DNA from: an uncultured Bellilinea sp.
Lineage (GTDB): Bacteria > Chloroflexota > Anaerolineae > Anaerolineales > Anaerolineaceae
DNA length: 64,000 nt
Direction: 5' to 3'
NCBI GenBank assembly: GCA_938040735.1
Contig: CALHYE010000002.1
Span: 186,001-250,000 of the forward strand
This document shows, in pieces, positions 19,823 through 28,102 of this stretch (positions within the stretch are counted from its first letter, which is position 1; each line of letters starts with the position of its first letter). Under the pieces are notes generated by a model that searched no databases, was not told where the DNA came from, and saw only the letters and a list, made by a program, of their open reading frames with translations. A program made the translations under genes and the position numbers.

Positions 19823-20494
19823 ATGAATATCAATTCGATTCTTAAGACCGTTTTGTTGGTTATTTTGTCATTCGCCTTGTTTTTTGCGGTGGCTATCCTT
19901 TTGCTGGTAGCGGTGGTCCGGAATACAACCCAACAGGCTTTACAGCCTGTGGAGCAGGTGCGGGATGCCCTTGCAACCCAATCTGCCCTGTTATTTAACC
20001 CAACTCCGACCGTTGTGCCTGATCCGGTTACGATTATCTATGAGATTCGCTCATTAGCCCGATTAGAAACCGTGCAGTATTCTATGGAAAAAATTATTAC
20101 AGCCGAAACGGGACAAAGTGAATTGAGTTTTTTGTTTGGAGATAAGTTGTTATTTGTTGCACATGGAAAAGTCATTGCGGGAGTGGATCTGGAAAAATTG
20201 AACCCTGAGGATTTGTGGGTTCAAAACGGTGTTTTGTACGTCCGTTTGCCAAAGGCTGAAATTTTTATCACTTCCCTTGATAATGATCTTTCGTATGTGT
20301 ATGATCGAGAAACCGGCATTCTGCGGCGGGGTGAAATTCATTTAGAAACGCTGGCGCGTCAGGCAGCCGTTCGCGAAATTGAAAAGAGCGCCCTTGCCGA
20401 CGGTATTTTAGATTGGGCGCGACTAAACGCTGAGTCTTATCTAAGCAGATTGTTCCGCAGTTTGGGCTATGCCGATGTGATTTTCGTAAAGTGA
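19823..20494 (+). CDS. DUF4230 family membrane-anchored protein
   Basis: A 223-residue protein with one N-terminal membrane helix (about 8-32), a short linker and a DUF4230-like extracytoplasmic domain. The recognisable parts are IYEIRSLARLETVQYSMEKII, KLLFVAHGKVIAGVDLEKL, VLYVRLPKAEIFITSLDND and the C-terminal helical stretch with AREIE-like repeats. The biochemical function of this family is not known to me. It is transcribed divergently from the PhnD-like lipoprotein and converges with lipM. Its start has only a weak purine-rich site (GGATAGGCGG). Confidence 0.8.
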   Translation: MNINSILKTVLLVILSFALFFAVAILLLVAVVRNTTQQALQPVEQVRDALATQSALLFNPTPTVVPDPVTIIYEIRSLARLETVQYSMEKIITAETGQSELSFLFGDKLLFVAHGKVIAGVDLEKLNPEDLWVQNGVLYVRLPKAEIFITSLDNDLSYVYDRETGILRRGEIHLETLARQAAVREIEKSALADGILDWARLNAESYLSRLFRSLGYADVIFVK

Positions 20495-20505
20495 AATAAG
20501 GGGGA

Positions 20506-21333
20506 TTAAATCCGCTCTGTCCAAGAAGGATGAGCATATTTTTGGATGAATAAATCCTCCGCGCATCTCACTTCTTCCGGTTCTGGTTCGGTTTCCACAA
20601 ATTCAATGTTCAGAACCCGTTCAAAGGCGGTTTTGAAAGCATTTGCGGCGGTATCCCAATCCAAACTCTTTCCGAGCGCTATCTCTACGGTGGTGGCATG
20701 TTCCAACAAGCGTTGAGCCGCCTGTTGGCGTTCTATTTCCGTTTCGAAGCGTAAGGCTTGGGTGATGCGGGTCAAGTCGCCAAACAAGGGCAAAGAGCCG
20801 TGTTGAAGAACGCCTTTGTACCTGCGAGCCTGGGCGCTGCCAATCAGTTTTTTACCATGGACGGTGATTTCGTAATTGGAAGGCACTTCAAAACAAACCG
20901 CCGCGTTGGGTTGGCTGCCTTCGGGGAGCGGATATTCTTTATCGGCCGTTGCGGGAAGGCCTAACAAATGCAAAGCTTCCACCAATGCAATGGAAAGACG
21001 GCGGTAACTTTCCAGAATTGAACCGGTCACCCGCGGTTCGGTCTGAGGGGCAATTACTGCATAGGTAAGTTCATCAGTGTGTAAAATGGCTCTTCCACCG
21101 GTTGGGCGGCGCACCAGTTCCCAGCCGTTTTCAATCAAATTTTGGAAATCCACATCCTGGATGGGTTGTGCATAACCCAGTGATAGGCAGGCAGGCTGCC
21201 AGGCGTAAAAGCGCAGGGTGGGAGGAGATTTTCCCTCGGCTGTAAATTGAAGAATGGCTTCATCGAGCGCCATGTTCCATGCGCCTGGGGCAGGTGGGGT
21301 TTTAATCAATCGCCAAGTCGCTTTTGGGAGCAT
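20506..21333 (-). CDS. lipM: octanoyltransferase LipM / lipoate-protein ligase A family
   Basis: A 275-residue cytoplasmic enzyme of the BPL/LplA/LipB fold. Key blocks are WNMALDEAIL, the substrate loop RRPTGGRAILH, and AAVCFEVPSNYEI containing Cys147, followed by HGKKLIGSAQARR with the conserved Lys. Bacillus LipM (278 residues) uses a Cys at the same place (C150) to transfer octanoate from acyl carrier protein to GcvH or E2 domains, whereas ATP-dependent LplA lacks it, so LipM is favoured. A glycine-cleavage T-protein fusion lies 17 kb downstream, a consumer of lipoylated GcvH. Lipoyl synthase is not in the window. On the minus strand TATAAT (21346-21341) is 7 nt before the start codon. Confidence 0.82.
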   Translation of the reverse strand: MLPKATWRLIKTPPAPGAWNMALDEAILQFTAEGKSPPTLRFYAWQPACLSLGYAQPIQDVDFQNLIENGWELVRRPTGGRAILHTDELTYAVIAPQTEPRVTGSILESYRRLSIALVEALHLLGLPATADKEYPLPEGSQPNAAVCFEVPSNYEITVHGKKLIGSAQARRYKGVLQHGSLPLFGDLTRITQALRFETEIERQQAAQRLLEHATTVEIALGKSLDWDTAANAFKTAFERVLNIEFVETEPEPEEVRCAEDLFIQKYAHPSWTERI

Positions 21334-21340
21334 AGAACAA

Positions 21341-21346
21341 ATTATA
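21341..21346 (-). promoter_or_regulatory. -10 element of lipM, leaderless spacing
   Basis: A perfect TATAAT on the minus strand, 7 nt before the ATG. No -35 match is apparent. Confidence 0.4.
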
Positions 21347-21418
21347 CCCGAAAGGTTTCCGGCATGATATAATGTTGTGTATACAGGTTTTTGTATTCTC
21401 CCGTAATTGTTAAGTCAC

Positions 21419-21446
21419 TTGACATTCTTTTGGATTTGGTTATAAT
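21419..21446 (+). promoter_or_regulatory. near-consensus sigma-70 promoter of the ROK regulator and glucan operon
   Basis: Perfect TTGACA (21419-21424) and perfect TATAAT (21441-21446) with a 16-bp spacer. Transcription should start near 21453, giving a leader of about 24 nt before the TTG start at 21477. Confidence 0.85.
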
Positions 21447-21476
21447 AATTGCAAGACACAGGGAGAAACTCGCTCT

Positions 21477-22700
21477 TTGGACACCACTTTTTGGCAAGTC
21501 CCCAAGGCAAGTGTTAAAAATCTTAACAAGCACGCCGCGCTGGATTTGATCCGATTCAGTCCCAGCGGAATATCGCGAATCCAACTTTCGCGTGAACTGG
21601 GGTTAACCCGTGCGGCCGTCACTGCTATTGTTGGGGATTTGATTAAAGCCGGGCTGGTGCGGGAAACGAACGGCCAATCCTCACGCGGGCGGCGTGCTAT
21701 TGCGCTTGAAATCAACCCGCAAGGTGGTTTGGTGGTGGGGGTGGATATTGGGGCAACCCATGTTACTTTTGTCCTGGCGGATTATCTGGCTCATGTAATT
21801 GATGAGATTGAAGCCTCGCTGGATATTTTTGAGGGTCCGCAGGTTTGCCTGCCATTTGTTGATCAAATCATGCGTTCATGGCTGGAACAGCTTGGTGTGA
21901 AACTGAGTCAGATTACGGCGATTGGAGTCGGCGTGCCGGGTCCAATTGTAACCGATGCCGGAATGGTCAGCGGTCCCCCCATTATGCCGGGCTGGGATCT
22001 TTTCCCGATTCGCGAATGGTTAGAAAAAGCATGGGGATGTCCGGTAACCCTTGGGAATGATGCCGAGTTCGGCGCCTTGGGAGAATGGGCGTTTGGGGCG
22101 GGCCGCGGGGTAGATAATCTGGTCTATATTAAGGTTGGGACCGGTATTGGGGCGGGGTTGTTAATTGATGGTCAAATTTACCGCGGCACAACCGGCTGTG
22201 CCGGAGAAATTGGTCATGTCACCATTGAAGAGAACGGGCCTTTATGCACCTGCGGAAACCGCGGGTGTTTGGAGGCTTTAGCTGGTGGACGGGCAATCGC
22301 TCAGAAAGCGATTCAAGCCATCAAAGCGGGCGCACGCACTACATTGAGCGAACTGCCCTCGGTTGAAACCTTAAATGCAATGGATGTCATTGCTGCAGCC
22401 CGCAAAGGGGATCATCTCTCACAAAAGCTAGTGCAGGAAGCCGGTTATTACATTGGAACAGCTCTGGCGAATTTGATCAACCTGTTTAATCCGACCAAGA
22501 TTGTGATTGGCGGAGGGGTTGCTCAGGTAGGTGATTTGCTGCTTGAACCGGTGCGAAAGGTGGCCAAACAACGCAGCCTCAAAGTCGCTTCGCAAGCAGT
22601 GACCATAACTTCTGCCGTGCTTGGCAGGCGCTCTTCTGCGATGGGCGCCGTCGCTCAGGCAATTTCATTGAGTTTACATCAACTGGCTGAAGCAAGTTGA
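21477..22700 (+). CDS. ROK family transcriptional regulator
   Basis: A 407-residue protein with an N-terminal winged helix (SRIQLSRELGLTRAAVTAIV, about 35-55) and a C-terminal ROK sugar-kinase-like domain. The ROK part shows VGVDIGATH (phosphate-binding loop), GVGVPGPI, GNDAEFGALGE, the GTGIGAGL block and the zinc motif CTCGNRGCLEALAGG. ROK repressors such as NagC, Mlc and XylR bind sugars and control sugar uptake genes; here the neighbours imply an alpha-glucan or maltose-type effector. The start is TTG with GGGAGAA 9 nt upstream. The promoter has consensus hexamers. The sugar-binding lipoprotein gene follows 139 bp downstream on the same strand. Confidence 0.9.
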   Translation: MDTTFWQVPKASVKNLNKHAALDLIRFSPSGISRIQLSRELGLTRAAVTAIVGDLIKAGLVRETNGQSSRGRRAIALEINPQGGLVVGVDIGATHVTFVLADYLAHVIDEIEASLDIFEGPQVCLPFVDQIMRSWLEQLGVKLSQITAIGVGVPGPIVTDAGMVSGPPIMPGWDLFPIREWLEKAWGCPVTLGNDAEFGALGEWAFGAGRGVDNLVYIKVGTGIGAGLLIDGQIYRGTTGCAGEIGHVTIEENGPLCTCGNRGCLEALAGGRAIAQKAIQAIKAGARTTLSELPSVETLNAMDVIAAARKGDHLSQKLVQEAGYYIGTALANLINLFNPTKIVIGGGVAQVGDLLLEPVRKVAKQRSLKVASQAVTITSAVLGRRSSAMGAVAQAISLSLHQLAEAS

Positions 22701-22720
22701 TTTTTTTGAAAGGAGGTGGT

Positions 22721-22813
22721 GTGCAGGATCTTAAAGCTCAATTGGAAGGTTTATTTACCTTAGAAGCGAAAACCCTTTTGAGAAGGGTTGCCCTCCCTTG
22801 GAGGGACTCGTAA
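22721..22813 (+). CDS. possible 30-residue leader ORF before the sugar-binding protein gene
   Basis: AAAGGAGGTGG directly precedes GTG 22721, which opens 30 codons starting MQDLKAQLEGLF and ending at TAA 22811-22813, 26 nt before the lipoprotein start. The last third of the frame overlaps two hairpins. I do not recognise the peptide. It could be a translated leader that regulates the ABC operon, or a small protein. The ribosome-binding site is stronger than at many real genes here, though spacing to the start is short (4 nt). Confidence 0.35.
   Translation: MQDLKAQLEGLFTLEAKTLLRRVALPWRDS
22771..22805 (+). promoter_or_regulatory. tandem hairpins in the leader of the sugar ABC operon
   Basis: Hairpin 1 pairs AACCCTT (22771-22777) with AAGGGTT (22783-22789). 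Hairpin 2 pairs CCCTCC (22791-22796) with GGAGGG (22800-22805). There is no following T run, so this is not a standard terminator. Placement between the leader ORF and the lipoprotein ribosome-binding site suggests attenuation or mRNA stabilisation. Confidence 0.45.
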
Positions 22814-22839
22814 AACCAAATTTTTTAAGGAGGAAAGAG

Positions 22840-24147
22840 ATGTTGAAGAAATTTATGCCCTTGATCGGCCTGTTGCTGATCGCCTCGTTTGTTCTGGCAG
22901 CCTGCCAGCCGGCCGCCACCCCTGCCCCTACTACTGCCCCACCGCAGCCGACTGCCGCGCCAGGACAACCTACTACCGCCCCCGCAGAACCCACCACCCC
23001 CCCCACCGCTGAGCAGGTGACCATTACCATCTGGCATCAGTGGGATGGTAAATATCTGGAAGCCATCACCCAGGCTTTCAAGGATTATGAAACCTCTCAC
23101 CCGAATGTCAAAATTGACCTTTCCAAACCCGAGGATGTTGCCAATGCTTTGAATGTGGCTATTCCGGCTGGTGAAGGTCCCGACATCATCGGTTGGGCAA
23201 ATGACAAAATCGGTGAACAGGCCCTGCAGGGTAACATTGTTGCCTTAAACGATTTCGGTATTGACAAAGCCTTCCTTGAGAGCGTTTATACCGAATCGGG
23301 CATCAACGGTGTGACCTGGATGGATACGATCTGGGCGCTGCCAGAAACCATGGAAGGGATTGCACTGGTTGCCAATAAAGCATTGGTTACCGAAGAATAC
23401 CTGCCCACCGACCCGTTTGCATGGGATGACCTGTTGGCAAAGGCCGAAAAGTTTTACGCTGATAAGGGCATTCCGCTAATCTGCAATCAGGGTTTTGGCG
23501 CTGAAGATGCCTATCACATGTCGCCGATTTACTTTGGCTTTGGTGTGCCGGCCTATGTGGATGAGGACGGTAAGCCCTATATGGATTCTCCCGAAGCTCT
23601 GAAGGCGGCGGAGTGGCTGGTTAAACTCAAGGCTGTCTCGCTGGCGGAAAACAGCTACGATATCTGCAATGCTGCCCTGCAGGAAGGCAAGGTTGGCATG
23701 TGGTGGACCGGCCCGTGGGCAATTGCCGGCATCGAAGATGCGGGGATTGACTACACCATCGTTTCGATGGGTAAACCCTTCGTGGGTATCAAGACCCTCA
23801 TGCTGAGCAAGAATGCGGTTAACCGCGGCAAGGCCGAGGTGGCGCTGGATGTGATGAAGTACTTCACCAGCGCTGAGGTTCAGAAGAAACTGGCTCTGAT
23901 CAACAAGACCATCCCGGCTCAAAAAGCCGCCATCGAGGATCCCGAAGTGGCTCAATTACCGGCAGTGGCTGGTTATGGTAAAGCGCTGGCCATCGGTGTG
24001 CCGATGTCGCCTTCGCCGTTCTCCTCTGCACAATGGGGTCCGGTGGGGCGCGCCTCTGCCGCCATCTGGACCGGCGCTCAGGATCCGCAGACTGCCCTGA
24101 AGGAAGCCCAGGCTGCGATTCTGGAAGCCGTCGAGGGAATGAAGTAA
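22840..24147 (+). CDS. sugar-binding lipoprotein of a maltose-type ABC importer
   Basis: A 435-residue family 1 extracellular solute-binding protein. The signal peptide ends in the lipobox VLAAC (C22) and a Pro/Thr/Ala-rich linker follows to about residue 62. The mature part has VTITIWHQWDGKY, the KIDLSKPEDVANAL segment, GPDIIGWANDKIGE, DTIWALPETMEGIALVANK and GKVGMWWTGPWAIAG, all typical of MalE-like proteins. It should capture maltodextrins outside the cell and deliver them to the two permeases encoded next. The ATG at 22840 has AAGGAGG 6 nt upstream; a TTG at 22798 in the same frame is rejected because it would disrupt the signal peptide. Confidence 0.93.
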   Translation: MLKKFMPLIGLLLIASFVLAACQPAATPAPTTAPPQPTAAPGQPTTAPAEPTTPPTAEQVTITIWHQWDGKYLEAITQAFKDYETSHPNVKIDLSKPEDVANALNVAIPAGEGPDIIGWANDKIGEQALQGNIVALNDFGIDKAFLESVYTESGINGVTWMDTIWALPETMEGIALVANKALVTEEYLPTDPFAWDDLLAKAEKFYADKGIPLICNQGFGAEDAYHMSPIYFGFGVPAYVDEDGKPYMDSPEALKAAEWLVKLKAVSLAENSYDICNAALQEGKVGMWWTGPWAIAGIEDAGIDYTIVSMGKPFVGIKTLMLSKNAVNRGKAEVALDVMKYFTSAEVQKKLALINKTIPAQKAAIEDPEVAQLPAVAGYGKALAIGVPMSPSPFSSAQWGPVGRASAAIWTGAQDPQTALKEAQAAILEAVEGMK

Positions 24148-24163
24148 ATCAAATGATGCAAAA

Positions 24164-24190
24164 GGGAGAGCCTTCATCAGGGGCTCTCCC
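24164..24190 (+). terminator. intercistronic hairpin between the binding-protein and permease genes
   Basis: A 9-bp perfect stem (24164-24172 with 24182-24190) lies 16 bp after the binding-protein stop. The tail is TCTTCTT rather than a T run. This is the usual arrangement for partial termination or 3' protection that raises binding-protein levels relative to the permeases. Confidence 0.6.
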
Positions 24191-24236
24191 TCTTCTTATC
24201 CTTCCCATTTATGCAAGCAGGAGAGAGGAGCCCGTT

Positions 24237-25457
24237 ATGGTGACCTGGAAGGGGACACGCAAAAGCCTGACGATTTTTTTGTTTCTTTTTCCGACCATGT
24301 TGGGGATTCTAGTTTTCAATGTGTACCCGATTGTATTAAATACCTATATTTCTTTCACAAATCGAAATAAATTTCGCCCGAAGCCGGATTGTGAAGTGTT
24401 TTTGACCGGTCTCCTCGATCCACTCTGCTGGCCTCAATTCCGACAAAATGCTCAAGGAGGGCTGGGATCGCCTTACCGTCTGGCGGATCCGTTGTTTGCC
24501 AATTATCAGGCCTTGCTGGGTAAATTGTTTTCAGCCGAGGCGTTGATGGCTTTTGGAAAAATTTTGCTGGTTTTTGTGCCGTTAGCAGGGGCTGTATTAG
24601 TCAACCGGAGGTTTGACCGCGAAATTGAGAGGCCAATTTCCAGTGGGATGGTGTGGCTGATTGCCATCCTGCTGGTGATCGGTTTGGCTTATGTTCTTTC
24701 GATTCGAGCCGCTTTCAATCAATTAATGTCTACCGGCCCGTTCATCGTTGTGGTTCTGCGTACCATTCTTTTTGTGGCCATCCGGGTGCCTTTGACTTTT
24801 GTATTTGGGCTTGCCCTGGCATTGATTTTGAACGACACGCGCTTAAAAGGCAAAACCTTCTTCCGGGTGGCTTTGTTTGTGCCCTGGGGGGCTTCCTCGG
24901 TGGCTATCTTAATGGCTTTGGTTTGGCAGTTTTTCTTCCGCCAGCAGGGTACGATTAATCAGCTGCTTTCTCAAATCGGGATTCAAGGTCCGATCTGGTT
25001 GCAAAACCCGGTTAGCGCCTTTGGGGTCGTGGTGCTGGCCGATCTGTGGTTTTCTTATCCTTTCTTTATGGTGGCCATCCTCGGCGCGCTTCAATCGATT
25101 CCAGTTGAGTTATATGAGGCAGCCGAAGTAGATGGGGCAAACTGGTGGGTTCAATTGCAGCGAATCACTTTGCCTTTGATTCGCCCAGCGGTGCTGCCGG
25201 CAGCGGTACTGACTTCTATCACGGCCTTTCAAATGTTTGGAACAGCCTACGCGATCACAGCCGGCGGCCCGCTTGCCGGGGCCGATACACCGGGCGCAAC
25301 CGAATTTGTAATGGTATATGCCTATCGTCAGATCTATCAGTTGCAAAATTATGGGCGCGCTACCGCTTTTGCGGTGCTGATTTTCATCATGCTCTTCCTT
25401 GCAACCCTGTATAGCCTGAGAATTACCCGGATTACGAAAGGAGCGTATGAGTCATGA
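24237..25457 (+). CDS. ABC sugar permease, MalF type
   Basis: A 406-residue inner-membrane permease with about eight helices. The first helix (about 8-30, FLFLFPTMLGILVFNVYPI) is followed by an outside loop. A second region of helices around 105-165 precedes the conserved transport core, and the EAA loop reads EAAEVDGANWWVQLQRITLPL, which contacts the ATPase. It is longer than the usual 290-310-residue permease and approaches enteric MalF, which also has an enlarged N-terminal region. The ATG at 24237 has GAGAGGAG upstream; the open frame back to 24033 has no membrane character and lies over the binding-protein gene. It overlaps the next permease gene by ATGA. Confidence 0.92.
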   Translation: MVTWKGTRKSLTIFLFLFPTMLGILVFNVYPIVLNTYISFTNRNKFRPKPDCEVFLTGLLDPLCWPQFRQNAQGGLGSPYRLADPLFANYQALLGKLFSAEALMAFGKILLVFVPLAGAVLVNRRFDREIERPISSGMVWLIAILLVIGLAYVLSIRAAFNQLMSTGPFIVVVLRTILFVAIRVPLTFVFGLALALILNDTRLKGKTFFRVALFVPWGASSVAILMALVWQFFFRQQGTINQLLSQIGIQGPIWLQNPVSAFGVVVLADLWFSYPFFMVAILGALQSIPVELYEAAEVDGANWWVQLQRITLPLIRPAVLPAAVLTSITAFQMFGTAYAITAGGPLAGADTPGATEFVMVYAYRQIYQLQNYGRATAFAVLIFIMLFLATLYSLRITRITKGAYES

Positions 25458-26299
25458 TCAGAAAAACTCCTGTTGGCGTACGGATTTTGCAATACACTTT
25501 TTTGGTGATTGCGGTGATTTTTGCGCTCTACCCGGTGTGGTTTGCCCTTCTCGCTTCAGGGCGCTCGGGAGGGCGGTTGTACACCCTCAGCCTGCCGGGG
25601 ATGTTCTTCCCAGTAGATTGGAGTTTTGAAAATTACCGCTTTATGCTGTTTGAGCGGCCTTACCTGACATGGTTGACGAACAGCTTCAAGGTGGCCAGTA
25701 TCACCACAATTGCCAGTCTGGTGGTATGCACTTCGGCGGCTTTTGCCTTGTCGCGTTTTCGCTTCAAAGGACGAGAATTTTTCTTGATCTTTCTGCTGGC
25801 GATTTCCACTTTTCCGGGCATCTTATCGCTGGTAGCGATTGCTCAGGTACTGACGGCAATCGGGTTGTTTGGTAAGCATTTGGGCTTGATTTTAGCCTTC
25901 ACCTCTGCGACTCTCGTATTCTGCACCTGGAATCTGAAAGGTTATTTTGATACCATTCCAATTGACCTCGAAGAGGCTGCCCAGATAGATGGAACAACTC
26001 CGTTGCAGGCCTTCTTTCTCATTGCTCTGCCGCTGGCGCGCCCGGCATTGGCGGTTACGGCGATTCTGGCCTTTATGACCGGCTGGGGAGATTTCATTTT
26101 CTCTTCGGTGCTTGTCCCTGCGCCGGATTCGGTCAAGTTAGCGGTGCCGGCGTTGTATTCCCTCGCCAATAGCGTATCCGTGCCGTGGGGTCAATTTGCG
26201 GCCGGGGCAGTGATTGTAGTCATCCCCACCGTTTTGGTTTATCTGGCTTTGAATCGTTACTTTGAAGCCGGTCTGACGGTAGGGGGCGTCAAAGGATAA
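25454..26299 (+). CDS. ABC sugar permease, MalG type
   Basis: A 281-residue permease with six predicted helices and the EAA loop EEAAQIDGTTPLQAFFLIALP about 90 residues from the C-terminus. N-terminal helix: YTFLVIAVIFALYPVWFALL. It should form the translocation pore with the MalF-type protein encoded upstream, whose stop it overlaps by 4 bp. The C-terminus GLTVGGVKG is the classic MalG-family end. No nucleotide-binding subunit gene follows, so a shared MsiK/UgpC-like ATPase elsewhere in the genome is required. Confidence 0.93.
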   Translation: MIRKTPVGVRILQYTFLVIAVIFALYPVWFALLASGRSGGRLYTLSLPGMFFPVDWSFENYRFMLFERPYLTWLTNSFKVASITTIASLVVCTSAAFALSRFRFKGREFFLIFLLAISTFPGILSLVAIAQVLTAIGLFGKHLGLILAFTSATLVFCTWNLKGYFDTIPIDLEEAAQIDGTTPLQAFFLIALPLARPALAVTAILAFMTGWGDFIFSSVLVPAPDSVKLAVPALYSLANSVSVPWGQFAAGAVIVVIPTVLVYLALNRYFEAGLTVGGVKG

Positions 26300-26323
26300 T
26301 CCCGATTCGAAAAAGGAAGTTTG

Positions 26324-28102
26324 GTGGACGATTTCATCTTTGGAACCTTAGCAACCGATCAATTAAAACTGGAGCGGGTATATGGTCATCGCGCAGGAAT
26401 CAGTCATGCTTTTCGGAGGTTCCCGCTCGATCCGTTGCCCGCTCAAGCGATTAAACTGGTGATTTCAGTCGGCCCAGAATTCCCGGTGCGGCGAGGCTGG
26501 TTTTATTGGACAACCGACGGCAGTGATCCAAAAGGCAGCCTTGGAAAAGCGTTGAACGGGTTTGCTGCTCCACTGCTCTTTACTCACACGGAATGGGATA
26601 ATGTTCTGTGGGGATACCTCAGTTATTTTGAGGCTGTATTGCCGGGATTCCCGTCAGGCACGGTTGTGCGTTATTCCTTTGGGTTTGAGGTGAGCGGGAA
26701 GGGTGAGGTATTGTCGGATGATGGACGGGTGTTTGCCTGTTTCGTGGATGATGATCCGTTGCCTGATTGGACAAAAGATGCCATTATTTATGAGATCTTT
26801 GTAGACCGCTTTTCTCCCGGTAGGGACGAGCCATGGAAAAACCCCAAAAATCTGGGAGGATTTTATGGCGGTACGCTTAAGGGGGTTACCGATCGGCTTG
26901 AATATCTTGCCGAATTGGGAGTTAATACGATTTGGCTTACACCGATCTTTCCAAGCCCCAGTCATCACGGATACGATGCCACTGATTTCTTTGAGGTTGA
27001 ACCGCGGCTTGGCGGCAAAGAAGCTCTGCAAATACTTCTCACCGAGGCGCATCGCAGGGGAATCAGGGTGCTGCTGGACTTTGTCCCCAATCACGTTTCC
27101 GACCGGCATCCCTATTTTCAATCCGCAATTTCCAATCCAAGCAGTCCTTACCGCGAATGGTTCACTTTTCGTCATTACCCGGATGATTACGAAACCTTTT
27201 TTGGGGTGAAAAGTCTCCCCCAATTAAACCTTCGTTATCCGCCTGCGCGGGAGTATGTGTTGAATGCAGCCCGCTACTGGTTGGAATTTGGTGTGGATGG
27301 TTTTCGGGTGGATTACGCCATTGGACCGGCCGCTGATTTTTGGGCTGATTTTCGTAAAGTAACCCGCCAGGTGAAGCCGGATTGCTGGACATTTGGGGAG
27401 ATTGTTGATCCTTCGGATGTGCAATTGACTTTTGCCGGTCAATTGGACGGTGCGCTCGATTTTATCCTGCTGGAGGGATTGCGCCAAACCTTTGCCTTTG
27501 GACGCTGGAATGGTCACCAGCTGGCTTCCTTTTTGGAAAGGCATCACGCTTATTTCCCAGCAGATTTTTCGCGGCCATCTTTTCTGGATAACCATGATAT
27601 GAACCGCTTTCTTTGGGCAGCCAGCAACGATCAACGCCGGTTGAAACTGGCGGCTTTGTTGCAATTCAGCCTGGCCGGCCCTCCGGTGGTTTATTACGGC
27701 ACAGAAGTTGGATTATCTCAAAACCGAGATGTGCGGCAGGATGGGCGCGGTGTGCCGGAAGAATCACGGCTGCCTATGCTATGGGGAGATGAACAAGATT
27801 TGCAACTGTTCGACTTTTACCGACAATTGATCGAGGTGAGGAAGAAGTTCAAAGGACTAAGCAGAGGCAAGTTTAAGGTATTGGATTGCACGGATACGCT
27901 GGTTGTGCTGGAGCGGCGGTACGAGCGGGAAAAGTTAATGGCAGTGATCAACCTGTCTTCTGCCTCGCAGGCTTATTCCCTGCCGGGTCAATGGGTCGTT
28001 GAGGTTCAGACTGACCAAAATTGCGATTTGCTTGTTCAGGATCAAACCACTGAAATTAGCCTGCCTGCGTTGGGCGGTGTGATTTTATCCACCATATCAT
28101 GA
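26324..28102 (+). CDS. cytoplasmic GH13 neopullulanase/cyclomaltodextrinase-like hydrolase
   Basis: A 592-residue alpha-glucan hydrolase without signal peptide. An N-terminal beta-rich module of about 140 residues resembles the CBM34-type domain of neopullulanases and cyclomaltodextrinases. The GH13 barrel follows: region I DFVPNHVS, nucleophile D330 in GFRVDYAIG, acid/base E359 in FGEIVDP and D425 in FLDNHDMNRF. It should cleave imported maltodextrins, cyclodextrins or pullulan-derived oligosaccharides. GTG at 26324 is chosen over TTG at 26321 because AAGGAAG ends at 26319. It lies 24 bp after the permease gene and overlaps the next amylase gene by ATGA. Confidence 0.9.
   Translation: MDDFIFGTLATDQLKLERVYGHRAGISHAFRRFPLDPLPAQAIKLVISVGPEFPVRRGWFYWTTDGSDPKGSLGKALNGFAAPLLFTHTEWDNVLWGYLSYFEAVLPGFPSGTVVRYSFGFEVSGKGEVLSDDGRVFACFVDDDPLPDWTKDAIIYEIFVDRFSPGRDEPWKNPKNLGGFYGGTLKGVTDRLEYLAELGVNTIWLTPIFPSPSHHGYDATDFFEVEPRLGGKEALQILLTEAHRRGIRVLLDFVPNHVSDRHPYFQSAISNPSSPYREWFTFRHYPDDYETFFGVKSLPQLNLRYPPAREYVLNAARYWLEFGVDGFRVDYAIGPAADFWADFRKVTRQVKPDCWTFGEIVDPSDVQLTFAGQLDGALDFILLEGLRQTFAFGRWNGHQLASFLERHHAYFPADFSRPSFLDNHDMNRFLWAASNDQRRLKLAALLQFSLAGPPVVYYGTEVGLSQNRDVRQDGRGVPEESRLPMLWGDEQDLQLFDFYRQLIEVRKKFKGLSRGKFKVLDCTDTLVVLERRYEREKLMAVINLSSASQAYSLPGQWVVEVQTDQNCDLLVQDQTTEISLPALGGVILSTIS

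Noticed and set aside
24164-24190. Full terminator ending the binding-protein transcript
   Set aside because: No T run follows and the permease genes need the same promoter; partial termination or mRNA protection is more likely.
24033-24236. N-terminal extension of the MalF-type permease
   Set aside because: The extension overlaps the end of the binding-protein gene and the hairpin, and is not membrane-like; ATG 24237 has a ribosome-binding site.
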